DNA of 64,000 nucleotides from Prorocentrum cordatum (Eukaryota; Sar; Dinophyceae; Prorocentrales; Prorocentraceae): positions 970,209 to 1,034,208 of the forward strand of contig CAUYUJ010019615.1 of assembly GCA_963575745.1 (NCBI GenBank), written 5' to 3'. A program made the position numbers and the translations under genes. The notes beneath the pieces are model-generated. The model searched no databases. It was not told where the DNA came from and saw only the letters and a list, made by a program, of their open reading frames with translations. Positions 61,530-64,000 of the stretch are shown here, piece by piece (the stretch's first letter is position 1; each line of letters opens with the position of its first letter).

Positions 61530-62330
61530 CCTCACACATTCCGTGGCCCCATAGGGAGCTCCATCGAAGGCCCCAGTGAGAAAACCCGCATACGCTCCCG
61601 CGGTTGATTTTGGCACATCCGTACACGGTGCGTTGTTCCATGGGAGCTCCACCGGAGACCCCAGTTTGGAAAGTCTGCACGCTCTCCCGCCGCTCGTTTC
61701 GATACATATCTCAAAAACTTCGTGGCCACGCAGGGAGCTCTTCTGACGGCCCCCGTCGGAAAGTCCACATGCGTCCCATCTGCCCGCTTCGGCACACCCC
61801 TTACCAGCTTCGTGGCCCCATAAGGAGGCTCCACCGGAGGCTCGAGCGTAAAAGTCCGCATGCGTCCCCACGTTCATTTCAGCACGCACCTATCACATGT
61901 TTCGTGGACCCATCAGGGGGCTCCACCGAAGGCCTCCATGGGACAGGGCACGCGGCGCCCCCCTGTCAATTCCAGCACGCGCCTCACAAGTTGCGATGCC
62001 TCATAGCGAGCTGCATCGAAGGCCCCAGTGGCTCATGGCGCATGGCATCCACCCGCGTTTTGCGGCACACCACTCACGCGTTTCGTGGCCCAGGGAGCTC
62101 CACCGAATGCCCCAGTCGTGCAGAGAGCATGCCCCCCTCCCCCCCCCGCTGTGACACACCCCTCCGTGGCCTCATCGTGGCTCCATTGGGGGGCACCACC
62201 GAAGGGCCCAGTGGCCCAGCAGGACAGTGGGACAGAGCGCGGGGCGTCCCCCGCCCGCTCTATGCGGCCCACATATGGCACAGTTGGTGGCCCCATCGGG
62301 GGGCTCCATCGAAGGCGATGCTCACAACTG
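61530..62330. repeat. diverged 90-bp minisatellite units
   Basis: About nine units recognisable by CACA(C/T)...TTCGTGGCCCCATAGGGAGCT, CCACCGAAGG and CCCAGT words. Much more diverged than 59508-60640, with TTGCGATGCC and TCATGGCGC variants. Confidence 0.8.
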
Positions 62331-62609
62331 CGGTATGTCATAGCTGCAGATGGTTGGACTCTTCACCAGGATCAGAGTGAGGGGGCCGAGCGGTCATCCA
62401 TTGGCCCCGGGTGCGTGTCTGAAGTCAGGTTCCGCGGTGCGGACTTTTTGCTGTTGCGCTGGTGAGTGTTCGGGGTTTAACACTTCTTATTGTCGGACCC
62501 TCTGCAGGCGCCTTGACGCTCTCGCCTTGGCGCCAGCTGAGTTTCCTGCGAAACTGAGGCTCAGGCTCAAGCTTTTCGGTGTTCCGCCAAAACTGGCCCC
62601 CAAACAACA

Positions 62610-63010
62610 AAACAGCTCCCGCGAGACACTTCTTCACAATTTACTCCGAAAGGCCCTGGCCAGAGAGGGCTCGAGCATCAGGAAGTGCGCTCTCGCCTGA
62701 TACCTCCTCGCTATTTAGCACCACAGGGAGGTGTTTCAGAACAGTTCTGCCGTTTCTTGCGGATGCCGGAGCGGCTCTTTCGCTTGAGGTGTTTTGATAG
62801 TTTAGCACTAGAAAGGGGGTCCGTCAGAACCACGTGGCTGTCTCTCGCTGATGCTTGCACGGCTTTTCGCTCGAGACTTCTACCCATTTCAATTCAGCAC
62901 CAAAGGGGCGTCCTTCAGAGCATTATTGCTGCTACTCGCGGATGACGGAGCAGCCGTTTCGCCTGAGACGTCTTCGCAATTCAGCAGCGCAGGGGAATAT
63001 GTAAGATCAG
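62610..63010. repeat. second 90-bp tandem repeat, about 4.5 units
   Basis: Units marked by TCGC(C/T)TGA(G/T)ACNTCNTCGC...TTTAGCACC near 62692, 62781, 62870 and 62960. Each contains GCGGATGCCGGAGCGGC-like sequence. Unrelated to the 59.5-kb unit; similar to 43480-43740. Confidence 0.75.
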
Positions 63011-63044
63011 CCTTGCCGCTGTTTGCGGAGGTCCCAAGAATCCC

Positions 63045-63420
63045 CAGGACGCCTCAAGGAGTTCGGGGACACTGTTTTGGCCATCCCGCCCTCAGAAGGT
63101 CCCAGGAGGCATTTACTGTATTCGGATATGTGTTCGAGGAGCGCTTTTCGACCCCTTCGCTCCCAGGAGGTCCCAGGAGGCATTTGTTATGTGTTGGGAT
63201 ATGTGTTCTGGGAAAGTTGTTCGGCCCTCCCGCCCCCAGGAGTCCCCAGGAGGCCCCAGGAACATTGTTCTGCATTTGGATCAATGTGTGTTGGGGGAAC
63301 GCCCTTCGGCCCCCCGGCCCCAAGGAGGCCGCAGGAGTTCCCAAGAGGCCCCAGGAGGCACTTGTCTGTACTGGGATATGCGTTCGGGGAGTGTTTCTCG
63401 CCCCCCCCCGTAGATTCTCC
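63045..63420. repeat. about 78-bp tandem repeat
   Basis: Four units with GGATATG(T/C)GTTCGGGGA, TTCGGCCCC(C/T)CCGCCCC and AGGAGGTCCCAGGAGGCA words. Units near 63120, 63200, 63275 and 63375. Confidence 0.75.
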
Positions 63421-63634
63421 TTTCTCAAAACAGAGCAGACTCTACCCCCCCACGGCGCTATCCCCGGCCCCTTTCGGGTATGTAAATCATCTATGATTCT
63501 GACCATATGTCCATCCTAAATATGAATTTACACTATGCCAGAGGGGCTGGGATCGGCCCCGCTGAGGTTCCCTTGTAAAAAACGATACGCGGGGGGCATC
63601 TTTTGCGTTAACATAGCACTTTTTCACGAATCCC

Positions 63635-64000
63635 TTGCAAAAAATTGAACGAAGTGCACACGCGCGCGTCGTCGCGCGCGCATGCCGAATTCCTTCAAAA
63701 ACCCCCTCGGTGCCGGAAGGATTTCGCAATCGAGTTTCCAACATACATACGAAAGCACACGGTTTCGCAACACTGATTTGCTAAACAAGCTTACGCGCGA
63801 GCTCTTGCGAAATCTTAAGAAACCATATTTTCTTTTTTTTAAGATTTCCACAACATGCAGCCACACGGGTTTCGCGCACGCGCATGTCGAAATCTGTCGA
63901 ACGCCCTTGAGCGTGTGCCGTCGCGAGAATCCTTCAAAAAATGGGACGAAGTGCAGACGCGCGCGTCGTCGCGCGCGTATGCCGAAATCCTTCAAACCCA
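63635..64000. repeat. pair of 60-bp repeats with CG-rich hairpin at the window end
   Basis: 63650-63712 and 63945-64000 share CGAAGTGCACACGCGCGCG, then TCGTCGCGCGCG and ATGCCGAA(A)TCCTTCAAA. A third weak relative lies near 63885. The surrounding sequence is less GC-rich than the rest of the window. Confidence 0.75.

Noticed and set aside
59508-63420. CRISPR-like array
   Set aside because: Units are contiguous 78-90-bp tandem repeats without unique spacers, in a eukaryotic context with no cas genes.

Overview
The window looks like GC-rich nuclear DNA of a dinoflagellate. Four things point there: introns that appear to use GC and GA as well as GT donors, LINE-type and tyrosine-recombinase retrotransposons of the kind dinoflagellate genomes carry (one with a cytosine-methyltransferase-like domain), degenerate U6 snRNA copies, and a possible relic of the dinoflagellate spliced leader. 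There are no bacterial operons, rRNAs or convincing tRNAs. Most long open frames are by-products of GAG/CTC/GTC repeat arrays or of dead transposons.

The main cellular feature is a plus-strand multi-exon gene for an EF-hand calcium-binding protein. Eight short candidate exons in order (about 2377, 6587, 10678, 33202, 35354, 39301, 48200 and 56956) read as one EF-hand protein. Several junctions match in phase. The gene would span at least 54.6 kb of the 64 kb with under 0.6 kb of recognised coding sequence. A few linking exons (second EF-hand loop, a short helix before exon 6, the linker between exons 6 and 7, and both ends) were not found.

The proposed introns are full of mobile DNA. LINE A (about 12.55-17.1 kb) and LINE B (about 17.5-22.95 kb) are decayed non-LTR retrotransposons with recognisable endonuclease and reverse transcriptase parts. 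A decayed tyrosine-recombinase retrotransposon (about 26.1-32.97 kb) carries a Cys-rich ORF, a gag-like ORF, RT, RNase H, tyrosine recombinase and a C5-methyltransferase-like domain, and has copies of one repeat on both sides. Several small non-autonomous families are present: an introner-like family of about 155-175 bp (six copies), a GTCGGGC-ended MITE family (two copies, one nested in LINE B), a Stowaway-like MITE with a TA duplication, a 200-bp MITE family in two orientations, and two near-perfect fold-back hairpins.

The rest is repeats: many GAG/CTC arrays, blocks of a degenerate CTTGGGGCC word, a 90-bp minisatellite (59.5-60.64 kb, relatives at 53.0-53.43 and 61.53-62.33 kb), further 78-90-bp repeats at 62.6-63.4 kb, and CT, GT/AT and other simple repeats. 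The annotation was made by eye; boundaries of decayed elements are approximate.
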